A stretch of DNA of 64,000 bases from Lactococcus protaetiae. Its GTDB lineage: Bacteria > Bacillota > Bacilli > Lactobacillales > Streptococcaceae. The translations under genes and the position numbers were made by a program. A model generated the notes under the pieces. That model saw only the letters and a program-made list of their open reading frames with translations. It was not told the DNA's origin and made no database searches. The stretch is from NCBI RefSeq assembly GCF_006965445.1, contig NZ_CP041356.1:806001-870000 (forward strand). The letters run 5' to 3'. Shown piece after piece: positions 27,101 through 36,600 of this stretch. Every line of letters begins with the position of its first letter. The first letter of the stretch is position 1.

Positions 27101-27838
27101 ATGCAAGCACAAAAATTATCAGCTCAAGAAATCATCCAATTCATCGGAAATGCCGAAAAGAAAACGAACGTCAAAGTAACTTATTCTGGAAAATTAAATG
27201 GAAAAGTCCCAGAAAATGTCGTTCACCTAGAAGCACCAAATAAATATCAAAAGGCAACAACAGCAGACTTTGGTGTCTTGTTTGGTGACTGGAAAGACAT
27301 TGAACCGCTCTTGTCAGCACTGACAGAAAATAAAGATTACATTGTCGAATTTGACGGCAGAAACTCAGCTGTACCAATGCTTGATACACGCTACCTCAAC
27401 GCACGGATTGAGCCAGGAAGTATTATCCGTGACCAAGTGACGATCGGAGATGGTGCGGTGGTTATGATGGGCGCCATTATTAACATCGGTGCTGAAATCG
27501 GTGAGGGAACAATGATTGACATGGGCGCGGTGCTTGGTGGCAGAGCGACAGTCGGCAAACACGCTCATATTGGCGCAGGTGCGGTGCTCGCCGGTGTGAT
27601 TGAGCCAGCAAGCGCAGAACCTGTACGGATTGGCGATAATGTCCTTGTCGGTGCGAATGCGGTCGTCATCGAGGGTGTGCAAGTAGGTAGCGGTTCAGTA
27701 GTTGCAGCAGGTGCCATTGTCACTCAAGATGTCCCAGAAAATGTTGTCGTAGCAGGTGTCCCAGCTCGTATCATCAAGCAAATTGATGAAAAAACACAAC
27801 AAAAAACAGCGCTTGAAGATGCGCTGCGGAATTTGTAA
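27101..27838 (+). CDS. dapD: 2,3,4,5-tetrahydropyridine-2,6-dicarboxylate N-acetyltransferase
   Basis: 245 aa. It acetylates tetrahydrodipicolinate in the acetylase branch of diaminopimelate/lysine synthesis, feeding peptidoglycan and lysine. The N-terminal domain is followed by a left-handed beta-helix of hexapeptide repeats ([23 protein letters not shown] ... [19 protein letters not shown]). Strong AAGGAG site. The pathway's deacetylase lies two genes downstream, with one unrelated gene between. Also called dapH. Confidence 0.95.
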   Translation: MQAQKLSAQEIIQFIGNAEKKTNVKVTYSGKLNGKVPENVVHLEAPNKYQKATTADFGVLFGDWKDIEPLLSALTENKDYIVEFDGRNSAVPMLDTRYLNARIEPGSIIRDQVTIGDGAVVMMGAIINIGAEIGEGTMIDMGAVLGGRATVGKHAHIGAGAVLAGVIEPASAEPVRIGDNVLVGANAVVIEGVQVGSGSVVAAGAIVTQDVPENVVVAGVPARIIKQIDEKTQQKTALEDALRNL

Positions 27839-27841
27839 ATT

Positions 27842-28603
27842 ATGATTGAAACAATTAAAAAGGAATTAAACCGAATTGAACAGCAGGAGAAAATAGAGAT
27901 TCTCTATGCTTGTGAGAGTGGGAGTAGAGCTTGGGGATATTCTTCTGCAGATAGTGATTACGATGTTCGATTTATCTATAAACGTAGTAAGGATTGGTAT
28001 CTGAAGCTAGAAAAAACAAGAGATAATCTTGATTTTCCTGTGAATGATGAACTCGATTTATCAGGTTGGGATTTGGATAAAACATTATTACTTTTGAAAA
28101 AATCAAATCCATCTTTGATGGAATGGTTTAATTCCCCCATTATTTATTATAAAAATGAACAATTTTTTGAAGAAATCAAGCAACTGACTGACCAATATGT
28201 CAGTGCTGAGCATCAACTTCATCACTATTATCATCTTGCTCAAAGTACCTTTGAAGACTATCTAAAAACACCAAAAGTGAAAGTTAAAAAATATATTTAT
28301 GCCATTCGTCCATTGTTAGCTTGTATGTGGATTGAACAAAAACATGAAATTCCTCCTGTATCATTGGATGAACTGATAAAAGTCAAAATTTCCGATTTAT
28401 CCGCGTTTTCTGAAATTCAAAAGTTACTTGGGCGCAAAAAGTCAGGTGGAGAATTCGATGTGGAAGTGCAAAATGTGAGTTTGCAAGCTTTCATTGAAGA
28501 GCAGCTTGAACACTATGAGAATTATATCCGCAAACTTCCACAGATTCCAAAAATGGCATATAGTGATTTAGACCAATTCTTTCTCAAATGGATAGGAGAA
28601 TAA
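27842..28603 (+). CDS. Predicted nucleotidyltransferase of the YcgL/RlaP family
   Basis: 253 aa. The N-terminal minimal nucleotidyltransferase motif is CESGSRAWGYSSADSDYDVRFIY, with the Asp pair that binds metal, then a helical C-terminal domain. It is part of the DNA polymerase beta superfamily, and some members are associated with RNA repair operons. It sits 3 bases after dapD and its stop abuts the deacetylase start, so it is co-transcribed with the dap genes. The substrate is unknown. Confidence 0.85.
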   Translation: MIETIKKELNRIEQQEKIEILYACESGSRAWGYSSADSDYDVRFIYKRSKDWYLKLEKTRDNLDFPVNDELDLSGWDLDKTLLLLKKSNPSLMEWFNSPIIYYKNEQFFEEIKQLTDQYVSAEHQLHHYYHLAQSTFEDYLKTPKVKVKKYIYAIRPLLACMWIEQKHEIPPVSLDELIKVKISDLSAFSEIQKLLGRKKSGGEFDVEVQNVSLQAFIEEQLEHYENYIRKLPQIPKMAYSDLDQFFLKWIGE

Positions 28604-29731
28604 ATGCTAGACCTCATAAAAATCCGCCGACATCTCCACAGTACCCCAGAAATCGGCTTACAAGAACATGAAACACAAAAATATCTGCTCGAAATCATCA
28701 ATTCTGTCATTGCTGACAAAGCTTTCGCAGAGTTAAAAACTTGGCGAACAGGGATTTTAGTCATGCTTCATGGTAGTCAAGCCACGAAAACGATCGGTTG
28801 GCGGACGGATATTGATGGCTTGCCAGTCGAAGAGCAGACAGGATTGCCTTTTGCCAGCAAAAATGGTAGAATGCACGCTTGCGGACACGACATTCACATG
28901 ACGACAGCGCTAGGTTTGCTCGAAAAACTCTCCGAGACCCAGCCACGCGAAAATCTGCTCTTTCTTTTTCAACCTGCTGAGGAAAATGAAGCAGGTGGCA
29001 AGCTCATGTATGATGAAAATGCCTTCGGCGATTGGATTCCTGACGAATTTTACGGCTTGCACGTTCGCCCAGAGCTGAAAGTTGGAGACATTGCGACCAA
29101 CACGCATACGCTCTTTGCAGGAACTTGCGAGGTTGAGCTGACCTTTAAAGGTAAAGGCGGACACGCCGCTTTTCCTCATGAAGCCGATGACGCGCTCGTT
29201 GCTGCGGCCTATTTTGTCACACAAGTGCAGACCATTGTCAGTCGTAACGTTGACCCGCTCGGCTCTGCCGTTGTTACTTTTGGCAAAATGGAAGCAGGAA
29301 CAACCAATAATATCATCGCAGAAACCGCCTTTCTTCACGGGACAATCCGAACCTTGACTCAAGAAATGAACACGTTGACACAAAAACGGTTGACGGAGAT
29401 TGCCCAAGGCATCGCGCAATCATTTGGTATGGAGCTTGACCTTAAACTCAAACAAGGCGGCTATCTTCCTGTCGAAAATAATCCTCAACTTGCTTCAGAA
29501 CTCATGACTTTTTTTGAAAATGAGCCTGCGGTCAATTTGATTGACATTGAGCCTGCCATGACAGGTGAGGATTTTGGCTACCTGCTCTCAAAAATCCCTG
29601 GTGTGATGTTCTGGCTTGGTGTTGATAGCTCTGCACCCCTTCATTCAAATAAGATGACACCAAGTGAAACAGTGCTTGATTTTGCAGTGGAAAATATCGC
29701 AAAGTTTTTGGAAATGAAAGCAAAGCGTTAA
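28604..29731 (+). CDS. N-acetyldiaminopimelate deacetylase (M20 family)
   Basis: 375 aa metallopeptidase-like enzyme, YkuR-type, that removes acetate from N-acetyl-LL-diaminopimelate. Metal-binding features: [10 protein letters not shown], the bridging Glu in PAEENEAGG and HVRPEL; C-terminal [15 protein letters not shown]. The dimerisation domain [17 protein letters not shown] is typical. The operon with dapD supports the assignment over other M20 amidohydrolases. The preceding gene ends at the base before the ATG. Confidence 0.93.
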   Translation: MLDLIKIRRHLHSTPEIGLQEHETQKYLLEIINSVIADKAFAELKTWRTGILVMLHGSQATKTIGWRTDIDGLPVEEQTGLPFASKNGRMHACGHDIHMTTALGLLEKLSETQPRENLLFLFQPAEENEAGGKLMYDENAFGDWIPDEFYGLHVRPELKVGDIATNTHTLFAGTCEVELTFKGKGGHAAFPHEADDALVAAAYFVTQVQTIVSRNVDPLGSAVVTFGKMEAGTTNNIIAETAFLHGTIRTLTQEMNTLTQKRLTEIAQGIAQSFGMELDLKLKQGGYLPVENNPQLASELMTFFENEPAVNLIDIEPAMTGEDFGYLLSKIPGVMFWLGVDSSAPLHSNKMTPSETVLDFAVENIAKFLEMKAKR

Positions 29732-29755
29732 ATACTTATTTTAGATAGAAGAACA

Positions 29756-30151
29756 ATGAATTCAAGAATATATTTACAACCTGATGCAGTACCAACACAA
29801 GATGATATTCGTACAGCAAATCGTATTTTTCGTCATTTTGGCAAAGAAGTTACTTTTTTACAACGACAAGATGTGGACTTTCCAGATATTACAATGAACC
29901 GATTACGTTGGGCGATTTCCAACTTTACAAATGGAGAGGAAGAAACGGTATTAAGCAAGGAGATAGCAAAATCACCCAATGTTATTATTGATTTTTCTAA
30001 CTTTGACGGTGACGAGGGCGATTCAGTAAGGCTTTTCCAAGAGCTGTTTGAGGCAAATGAAGAAATTGCAAATCTTGTCCTTGTAAAAAAATCAGAGCAA
30101 GTGGAAGAATTTGCGAAGAAAAATCAAAATAAAGCTAAACGTAAAAAATAG
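29756..30151 (+). CDS. Hypothetical protein, 131 aa
   Basis: Soluble, acidic in the middle (NFDGDEGDSVRLFQELFEANEE) with a Lys-rich tail. No family recognised. It follows the deacetylase by 24 bases and may be the last gene of that operon. There is no strong Shine-Dalgarno before ATG 29756. Confidence 0.6.
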   Translation: MNSRIYLQPDAVPTQDDIRTANRIFRHFGKEVTFLQRQDVDFPDITMNRLRWAISNFTNGEEETVLSKEIAKSPNVIIDFSNFDGDEGDSVRLFQELFEANEEIANLVLVKKSEQVEEFAKKNQNKAKRKK

Positions 30152-30330
30152 AAGTGGCTTTTGGATGGATATAGAGGTGTAAGTCAGTTTAGAGTGTAGA
30201 ATAGAGCTGAACTGGCTAGTCACTTATCGGAGAACTAAAGATTATTATCTAAAATTTTTTCAGATAAATGAGTTTATTCTTGACAGTCAAGAGTAAAATT
30301 GATATACTGATATAGTCGTTTGAGAGAAAC

Positions 30331-30404
30331 GCAGGCGTGGCTCAACTGGATAGAGTACCTGACTACGAATCAGGCGGTTGTAGGTTCGAATCCTACCGCT
30401 TGCA
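30331..30404 (+). tRNA. tRNA-Arg(ACG)
   Basis: Acceptor GCAGGCG/CGCTTGC, anticodon loop CTACGAA (ACG, read as ICG), T-arm GTAGGTTCGAATCCTAC. A terminator follows. Confidence 0.95.
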
Positions 30405-30412
30405 TAAACAAG

Positions 30413-30434
30413 ATGTGACGAAAGTCACTTTTTT
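30413..30434 (+). terminator. Terminator of tRNA-Arg
   Basis: GTGAC-GAAA-GTCAC followed by TTTTTT. Confidence 0.85.
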
Positions 30435-30464
30435 GTTGAAATAGCTAATTCAATGTTTGCCACA

Positions 30465-30555
30465 GGAAGTAGCTCAGCTTGGTAGAGTTCGAAACACTGT
30501 TTCGAAGTTGCGGATGAAAATTTGCGTAGCAAATTTACCTTGCAAGTACTCTAAT
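30465..30555 (+). pseudogene. Broken tRNA-Pro copy split by small hairpins
   Basis: 24 bases (30465-30488) are identical to the 5' half of the intact tRNA-Pro downstream. The D-arm is then interrupted by TTCGAAAC-ACT-GTTTCGAA and AAATTTGC-GTA-GCAAATTT hairpins, ending in AAGTACTCTA, the inverted form of the tRNA-Pro D-arm region. No anticodon arm or 3' half follows. Confidence 0.7.
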
Positions 30556-30607
30556 GAAGTCGTAATTGGCTGGATAGAGTAGTGCTAAAACAATTAAATA
30601 AAAGCTA

Positions 30608-30681
30608 CGGGAAGTAGCTCAGCTTGGTAGAGTACTTGGTTTGGGACCAAGGTGTCGCAGGTTCGAATCCTGTCTTCCCGA
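30608..30681 (+). tRNA. tRNA-Pro(TGG)
   Basis: Acceptor CGGGAAG/CTTCCCG, anticodon loop TTTGGGA (TGG), T-arm GCAGGTTCGAATCCTGT. The only intact tRNA-Pro in the window. Confidence 0.96.
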
Positions 30682-30696
30682 TTACCGACTAACCCT

Positions 30697-30724
30697 AACT
30701 CATCTTTCGTGGATGAGTTTTTTT
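30697..30724 (+). terminator. Terminator of tRNA-Pro
   Basis: AACTCATC-TTTCGTG-GATGAGTT followed by TTTTT. Confidence 0.88.
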
Positions 30725-30877
30725 GATGTTAAAAACAATATAAACCAATTAACATTGAAAATTATGAACGTCGAATGTGAAGAATCGCAAAGCTGTCCTA
30801 AGCAACATTATATGACATGAGATACATGTGCAGATTATTATCATGAGTTTATCAGAATGAGGTTGTACTAAAGTTTC

Positions 30878-31046
30878 TTGACAATCTTCTAAATTTTGGT
30901 ATAATGAAAAGGTTGAATATAGCAGTCAGCTAGAAAGTCGTCAACATTTCGGCGGTTCCAAGTAAGTAACCGAAGCTATCAGGCGAAGTCGAAATGCACG
31001 AATTCGAGGCTGATTATCTCTGTATTCCTCATAAAAATAGAGGAGG
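30878..31046 (+). promoter_or_regulatory. rpsD promoter and structured leader
   Basis: TTGACA (30878) - 16 bp - TATAAT (30900), followed by a leader of about 145 bases with pairing segments (for example GGCGGTTCC...GTAACCG around 30952-30974). In Firmicutes the S4 mRNA leader binds S4 for autoregulation; the position and length fit, but the fold was not verified. Confidence 0.65.
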
Positions 31047-31056
31047 GCATTATAAA

Positions 31057-31668
31057 ATGTCACGTTACACTGGTCCATCATGGAAACAATCACGCCGTTA
31101 CGGTATCTCACTTACAGGTTCTGGTAAAGAACTTGCACGTCGTAACTATGTACCTGGACAACATGGTCCAAACAATCGTTCAAAACTTTCTGAATACGGT
31201 CTTCAGTTGGCTGAAAAACAAAAACTTCGTTTCTCTTATGGTGTTTCTGAACGTCAATTCCGTAACTTGTACGTTGCAGCAACTAAAATCAAAGAAGGAA
31301 CTGTTGGTTTCAACTTTATGACTTTGCTTGAACAACGTCTTGATAACGTTGTTTACCGTCTTGGTTTGGCTACAACTCGTCGTCAAGCACGTCAATTCGT
31401 TAACCACGGTCATATCCTTGTTGACGGAAAACGTGTAGATATTCCTTCATATCGCGTACAACCTGGTCAAGTGATTTCAGTTCGTGAAAAATCTATGAAA
31501 GTTCCTGCAATCCTTGAAGCTGTTGAAGCAACTAAAGGTCGTGCTAACTTTGTATCATTTGATGCTGATAAACTTGAAGGAACACTTATTCGTCTTCCAG
31601 AACGCGACGAAATTAACCCAGAAATCAACGAAGCACTTATCGTCGAATTCTACAACAAAATGATGTAA
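31057..31668 (+). CDS. rpsD: 30S ribosomal protein S4
   Basis: 203 aa from ATG 31057 with GAGGAGGG upstream (an upstream in-frame start lacks this). It begins [20 protein letters not shown] and has the S4 RNA-binding domain ([38 protein letters not shown]). A primary 16S rRNA-binding protein that nucleates 30S assembly. Codon use is strongly optimised compared with neighbours. A terminator follows at once. Confidence 0.98.
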   Translation: MSRYTGPSWKQSRRYGISLTGSGKELARRNYVPGQHGPNNRSKLSEYGLQLAEKQKLRFSYGVSERQFRNLYVAATKIKEGTVGFNFMTLLEQRLDNVVYRLGLATTRRQARQFVNHGHILVDGKRVDIPSYRVQPGQVISVREKSMKVPAILEAVEATKGRANFVSFDADKLEGTLIRLPERDEINPEINEALIVEFYNKMM

Positions 31669-31690
31669 TCGAGTATCACTCGAAAATGGA

Positions 31691-31715
31691 GAAGCCCTTC
31701 GAGGCTTCTTTTTTT
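31691..31715 (+). terminator. rpsD terminator
   Basis: GAAGCC-CTTCGA-GGCTTC followed by TTTTTTT. Confidence 0.93.
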
Positions 31716-31779
31716 AATGATGTTCGTATCTCTATCAATTTTGGAGTAAAGTTTATTTCAAAATTTACTATTATAGCTA

Positions 31780-32209
31780 AGCCACTCTAAAATCCAACCA
31801 AGATTGCTTCACAATTAATTGAGTTCGGTGCGCTAGAAGCTAGGAAAATAGATGCTCCGCTGTCCATTCGCTCTACGCGAGTTAAACTCGCTAGGCGAAA
31901 TGGCAACTTGGAACCTGTCCTTGCGAACAGAACCTCAATTTCCTATCTACGCAGCAAGCTGCTCCGTTGTCCACACCGCAGGTATCCATGCTCGCTACGG
32001 CACTAAAATGCCTAGTCGCACTGGTTCTCGCTAAGCGACTGAAGTCGCAAGTCGAGTGGCAATTTTCTACGCTTCTGAACGAACGTACCTCACATCTTAT
32101 TTTCGACAGACTGAGGTGAAAGAACGCAGATCTTGCTGGCGCAAGTCAAGGACGACAACGAAAGACTGGCGGAAAATTTGAGGAAGATTTGGGGGATTTT
32201 AGAGTGGTT
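31780..32209. repeat. Large palindromic mosaic with terminal inverted repeats (family C-related)
   Basis: CCACTCTAAAATCC (31782-31795) and GGATTTTAGAGTGG (32194-32207) are perfect inverted repeats at the ends of a 430-base block. Inside lie a family C-like arm pair (AGAAGCTAGGAAAATAGA ... ATTTTCTACGCTTCT), CCTCACATCTTATTTTCG, and nested short-loop hairpins with modules shared with families A and B. No gene. Confidence 0.7.
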
Positions 32210-32334
32210 TGGTTATATTACCATGTGATTGAACAAAGGTTGATTTTTATAAAGGGTTAACTAGAGTATCAATTTGTATGAGTTAGTCTTGAAGTGTATA
32301 TTTTGAAGGTTAAGAGTAATAAGAGTAATTAGAA

Positions 32335-34479
32335 ATGGTTCAAATGGAAAATAGTAAAAAAATCGCTGAACAGCTTAATATTAAAGTTTCTCAAGTTGAA
32401 AAAGTACTGGAGTTGACTGCCGAAGGGAATACAGTTCCTTTCATTGCACGTTATCGTAAGGAAGCGACAGGTTCACTTGATGAGGTAGAAATTAAGCGAA
32501 TTATTGATGAAAATGACCTGCTGACAAAGCTGTCAGAGCGCAAGTTGTCAGTGCTGACAAAGATTGAGGAACAGGGCAAGCTGACGGACAGACTGAAACA
32601 GCAAATTGAGGCTGCTGAAAAATTGTCAGAAGTTGAGGATTTGTATCTCCCTTATAAAGAAAAACGCCGGACAAAGGCAACGATTGCTAAAGAAAATGGT
32701 CTTTTTCCATTAGCGCAATTGATTGTCAGAAATGTGGCTGATATAGAGGAGCAAGCGAAAAACTTTGTCAATGAACTTTTTGTCAGTGCTGACAAGACTT
32801 TGCAAGGGGCAATTGATATTCTGTCAGAAGCGATTTCTGAGGATGCAACTTTGCGTGGCTGGTTGCTTCGAGAAATTAAGTCCAATAGTTTACTGACAAG
32901 TAGCCTTAAAACTGACAGTAGCGATGATAAGCAGGTTTTTCAGATGTATTATGATTTCTCAGAAAAAGTTTCTGATTTACCCAATTATCGTGTATTAGCA
33001 CTTAATCGGGGAGAAAAATTGGGGATTTTATCGGTCAAGTTTGATAATAATGAAGATAAGATTTTGCGTTATTTCGCCGCTCGTTTTACCGCTCAGACAA
33101 ATAAATATATGCTAGTTGCGATTAAAGATGCGGTCAAGAAAAAGTTGATTCCAGCAATGGAACGTAGTGTTAGAACTGAACTGACAGAAAAGGCAGAGAT
33201 TGCTGCGATTGAAGTATTTGGCGAAAATTTAAAAAATCTGTTACTTGTTGCACCTCTTAAGGGGCGTGTAGTCATGGGATTTGACCCTGCTTATCGGACA
33301 GGGGCAAAGCTTGCAATCGTTGATGCTACTGGTAAGTTGTTAATGACAACAGTTATCTATCCAGTTAAGCCAGCATCAGCTAGCCAAATTGCACAGGCGA
33401 AGAAGGATTTGGCACAATTGATTCGTGAATTTGGCGTAGACATGATTGCGATTGGAAATGGTACAGCGAGCCGGGAATCAGAGTCTTTTGTCGCTGAAGT
33501 ATTAAAAGAAAATGAATTTTCTAATGTTTACTATGTGATTGTCAGTGAATCAGGCGCATCAGTTTATTCTGCAAGTGAACTTGCAAGAGAAGAATTCCCA
33601 GAATTGACTGTTGAAAAGCGCTCTGCAATCTCTATTGCTAGACGTCTTCAAGACCCTCTTGCTGAGCTGGTCAAGATTGAACCAAAAGCCATTGGCGTGG
33701 GGCAATATCAGCACGATGTTTCTGAGAAAAAACTCACGGAAAACTTAGATTTTGTGGTTGAAACGGTGGTCAACCAAGTTGGTGTAAATGTGAATACTGC
33801 AAGTCCAGCACTTTTGTCACACGTTGCGGGTCTTAATAAAACACTTGCACAAAATATCGTAGCTTACCGCGAAGAAAATGGCGCGCTGGGTACGCGTTCT
33901 GAGCTGAAAAAAGTGCCACGATTGGGGGCAAAAGCCTTTGAACAAGCCGCAGGATTTTTGCGAATCCCTGAAGGAAAGAATTTACTTGATAATACGGGTG
34001 TCCATCCAGAATCTTACTCTGTTGCTGAGCAAATATTACGTGAAACAGGTGCTGATAAGAATCCATCAGTACTGACAGAAATCTCGTCAGCAAAAATTAT
34101 TGAGTTGTCAGAGAAATTTGGTGTTGGTCGTGAAACTTTGACAGACATTATTGCGGATTTACAAAAGCCAGGTCGTGATTTGCGAGAGACCTTTGATGCT
34201 CCGATACTTCGTCAGGATGTCCTTTCTGCCAGTGATTTGCAGGTAGGGCAACAGCTTGAAGGAGTAGTACGTAACGTTGTTGATTTCGGTGCTTTTATTG
34301 ATATCGGAATCAAAAATGATGGATTAGCACACGTATCGGACCTCAGCAAAAATTTTGTAAAAAATCCAAGTGATGTTGTAGCGGTTGGACAAATCGTTAC
34401 AGTCTGGGTCAAATCGATAGATTTACAACGTGGAAAAATCAATCTGACACTTGTTAATCCGCGGGAAAAAGAGAAGTAA
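32335..34479 (+). CDS. tex: Tex family RNA-binding protein
   Basis: 714 aa. N-terminal helical Tex domain, a YqgF/RNase H-like core (KGRVVMGFDPAYRTGAKLAIVD ... IGNGTASRESE), tandem helix-hairpin-helix (NTASPALLSHVAGLNKTLAQNIVAYREENG) and a C-terminal S1 domain (VGQQLEGVVRNVVDFGAFIDIGIKNDGLAHVSDLS). It binds nucleic acid and influences transcription or RNA turnover. Start at 32335 or 32344 (MENSKK); neither has a strong Shine-Dalgarno. Five exact CTGTCAG/CTGACAG motifs lie within it. Confidence 0.95.
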   Translation: MVQMENSKKIAEQLNIKVSQVEKVLELTAEGNTVPFIARYRKEATGSLDEVEIKRIIDENDLLTKLSERKLSVLTKIEEQGKLTDRLKQQIEAAEKLSEVEDLYLPYKEKRRTKATIAKENGLFPLAQLIVRNVADIEEQAKNFVNELFVSADKTLQGAIDILSEAISEDATLRGWLLREIKSNSLLTSSLKTDSSDDKQVFQMYYDFSEKVSDLPNYRVLALNRGEKLGILSVKFDNNEDKILRYFAARFTAQTNKYMLVAIKDAVKKKLIPAMERSVRTELTEKAEIAAIEVFGENLKNLLLVAPLKGRVVMGFDPAYRTGAKLAIVDATGKLLMTTVIYPVKPASASQIAQAKKDLAQLIREFGVDMIAIGNGTASRESESFVAEVLKENEFSNVYYVIVSESGASVYSASELAREEFPELTVEKRSAISIARRLQDPLAELVKIEPKAIGVGQYQHDVSEKKLTENLDFVVETVVNQVGVNVNTASPALLSHVAGLNKTLAQNIVAYREENGALGTRSELKKVPRLGAKAFEQAAGFLRIPEGKNLLDNTGVHPESYSVAEQILRETGADKNPSVLTEISSAKIIELSEKFGVGRETLTDIIADLQKPGRDLRETFDAPILRQDVLSASDLQVGQQLEGVVRNVVDFGAFIDIGIKNDGLAHVSDLSKNFVKNPSDVVAVGQIVTVWVKSIDLQRGKINLTLVNPREKEK

Positions 34480-34684
34480 ATTTATCTTGTCATTTACTTG
34501 TAGGAAAGCAACAGATAGCTCTGACAGAAGTATCAATCATTGACAGAATTCTGTCAGTAAGTACGAAGTTGAAGGCATAAGTAAACAGCCCGCTGTGCAG
34601 CCCGCAGCGTTATTGAAGTCTGCTCATTGCTGACAGCGTCCCTAGATTTTCTGTCAGTATACTGACAAAATGAGAGGAGAGAAA

Positions 34685-35127
34685 ATGTTAACTAACCAAG
34701 AACTGACAGATAAAATCCGCAAGATTTCTCTCTCAAAATTCTCGCTTTCTTTTGAACACCAAGCTTATTGGAACAATAGACTACGTACAACTGGGGAAGA
34801 TTTTTCCCAAAAGATTTACATTTGGATTTTAATCCTAAGATGGCCGAACATCCCGAGTTTGATCGTATCATTCTACACGAACTAACGCATTATCATCTCT
34901 ATCGTGCGAAACGAGGTTATAAGCACAAAGATACAGATTTTAAACGACTGCTTGCTCAAGTTAACGGTTTAAGATACGCTCCAACTGTGGAACATAAGAA
35001 ATATAAGTATCAGTATACTTGCTCGCAATGTGGTCAGACATACATAAGACAGCGAAAAATTAATGTGCAAAAATATCGTTGTGGAAATTGTTACGGAAAA
35101 CTAAAAATCACAAAAAATATCCGTTAA
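34685..35127 (+). pseudogene. SprT-like zinc metalloprotease-family protein (frameshifted)
   Basis: About 148 aa if repaired. ATG 34685 follows GAGGAG. Metal motif HELTHYHLYR (HEXXH), then a C-terminal zinc ribbon CSQCG ... CGNC. One extra G in the GGGG run 34793-34796 turns TGEDFSQKIYIW into TGGRFFPKDLHLDFNPKMAEHPEFDRI and joins the halves. The family resembles the protease domain of Spartan, which acts on DNA-protein crosslinks; the bacterial role is unclear. Confidence 0.85.
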
Positions 35128-35139
35128 GGATATTTTTTA
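35112..35139 (+). terminator. Terminator of the SprT-like gene
   Basis: AAAAATATCC-GTTA-GGATATTTTTT. Its T tail overlaps the TTTATC terminus of copy A7. Confidence 0.8.
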
Positions 35140-35309
35140 TCAAAACAAGTGCGTGCTACCTCCGCCTTACGGCTACGCTGTCGATGCTCACTAAGGCGCT
35201 GAAGCGCCTAGTCGCAATCGCAATACTCCGACCTCTTGGGTCGGAGATAAAGCAGCCGACTAAATTCAGTGGTGAGTTGAAACTCCCACTGAATAAGTCT
35301 TGACTTCAT
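35136..35309 (-). repeat. Family A element (copy A7)
   Basis: TTTATCAAAACAAGTGCG to GTCTTGACTTCAT. It contains CTCCGACC-TCTT-GGGTCGGAG, where copies A4 and A8 have CCCCTACCT/AGGTAGGGG: both arms changed together. Confidence 0.9.
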
Positions 35310-35315
35310 TAGATG

Positions 35316-35433
35316 AATGGATAACTTATTCACAATTTATCCTGAATTTGTCCTCAATCTGTTAATAACTTGATAAAAAATGTGTATAAATTGACCAAAA
35401 AAGGATGTAAATGCAAACTTTCATTTATCCACT
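35316..35433. promoter_or_regulatory. Cluster of DnaA-box-like sequences upstream of add
   Basis: TTATTCACA (35326-35334, +) and TTATACACA (35381-35389, -) fit TTATNCACA exactly. TTATCCACT (35425-35433, +) and a minus-strand TTATCCATT at 35316 are one or two bases off. AT-rich surroundings. No replication gene is nearby, so this is a regulatory or titration site at most. Confidence 0.4.
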
Positions 35434-35553
35434 ACTAAGCGACAGGTTCTATAGCAAATACAGAACAGTGTAGTTCATTTTTTGCTTTTTATCTCAAAAA
35501 GTCGTAAAATAGTAAAAATATATTTGCTATCTTGATACAAAAAGGAGAAAATC

Positions 35554-36585
35554 GTGCTTAGACCAGAAACCATCGCTCAAATGCCCAAAGTTGAACTTCA
35601 TTGTCATCTTGATGGCTCGCTCAGCCTTTCTTGCATCAAAACACTTGCAAAAAATGCAAAAATTAATCTAAATCTAACAGATGAAGAAATTTTAGAAAAG
35701 GCACAGGCGCCAGAAAATACACGTAATTTACTGGAATATCTTGCACGTTTTGATTTTGTTCTCCCACTTTTGCAAAGTTACACCAACCTCGAACTAGCAG
35801 CTTATGATGTGGCGCGTCAGGCAGCCTTGGATAATATACGATATATTGAAATTCGTTTCGCCCCAGAGCAGCATCTTCTGCAAAATCTAACTCTTGAAGA
35901 AGCGGTGGAAGCTGTGGTTGCAGGTTTGTCACGTGCAGAAGAAGATTTTGATATTATTGCTAACGCACTCATTTGCGGTCTTCGTCAAAGCACATTAGAG
36001 AAATTAGAAAAATTGCCTCCTATTTTTGATCATATCAATGATTCTCACCTTGTCGGTTTTGATTTAGCAGGTGATGAATTAAATTATCCACAACAGAAAT
36101 TTTCTGGCTTGTTAGCTCAAGTGAATACTAGAAATGTTCATATCACACTCCACGCTGGTGAATGTCCACATTGTGAACAAAATATTGTTGACTCAGTCAA
36201 TATGGGGGCAACGCGTATTGGACATGGCATCATGAGTAAAAATATACCTGATTATCAGGAAATATTGATTTCCAAAAAGATTGTGTTAGAGATGGCACCA
36301 AGTAGTAACTTTCAGACAAAATCGGTCACACGTATTGAGGACTATCCTTTCAAACAACTCTATGATAAGGGCGTACACGTCACTTTAAATACTGATAATC
36401 GAACGGTGAGTAATACCACGCTGCAAAAAGAATATGGAAAAATTTCAACTTGGTATCCTGATTTTGGGATAGAGGATTTTGAGCAGATTAATCATTACGC
36501 GATTGACGGCGCTTTTATTGATGCAGTGGAGAAGGAAGCATTACATTTTAAATTTAATGATGAATATAAAAAAATCTCTGATTAA
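35554..36585 (+). CDS. add: Adenosine deaminase
   Basis: 343 aa, GTG start after AAAGGAG. Zinc and catalytic residues: HCHLDGS (HXH), TLHAGEC (His, Glu), RIGHGI and LNTDNRTVS (Asp pair). It converts adenosine or deoxyadenosine to inosine for purine salvage. Monocistronic, with a possible DnaA-box cluster in its upstream region and a bidirectional terminator after it. Confidence 0.95.
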   Translation: MLRPETIAQMPKVELHCHLDGSLSLSCIKTLAKNAKINLNLTDEEILEKAQAPENTRNLLEYLARFDFVLPLLQSYTNLELAAYDVARQAALDNIRYIEIRFAPEQHLLQNLTLEEAVEAVVAGLSRAEEDFDIIANALICGLRQSTLEKLEKLPPIFDHINDSHLVGFDLAGDELNYPQQKFSGLLAQVNTRNVHITLHAGECPHCEQNIVDSVNMGATRIGHGIMSKNIPDYQEILISKKIVLEMAPSSNFQTKSVTRIEDYPFKQLYDKGVHVTLNTDNRTVSNTTLQKEYGKISTWYPDFGIEDFEQINHYAIDGAFIDAVEKEALHFKFNDEYKKISD

Positions 36586-36600
36586 ATCAGGGATTTTTTG
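36568..36600. terminator. Bidirectional terminator add / NTF2-like gene
   Basis: AAAAAATCTCTGATT-AA-ATCAGGGATTTTTT, overlapping the add stop codon. Confidence 0.85.

Noticed and set aside
30464-30600. A phage attachment site at the tRNA cluster
   Set aside because: The duplicated part is the 5' half of the tRNA, whereas integrases usually duplicate the 3' half, and there is no integrase or prophage gene nearby.
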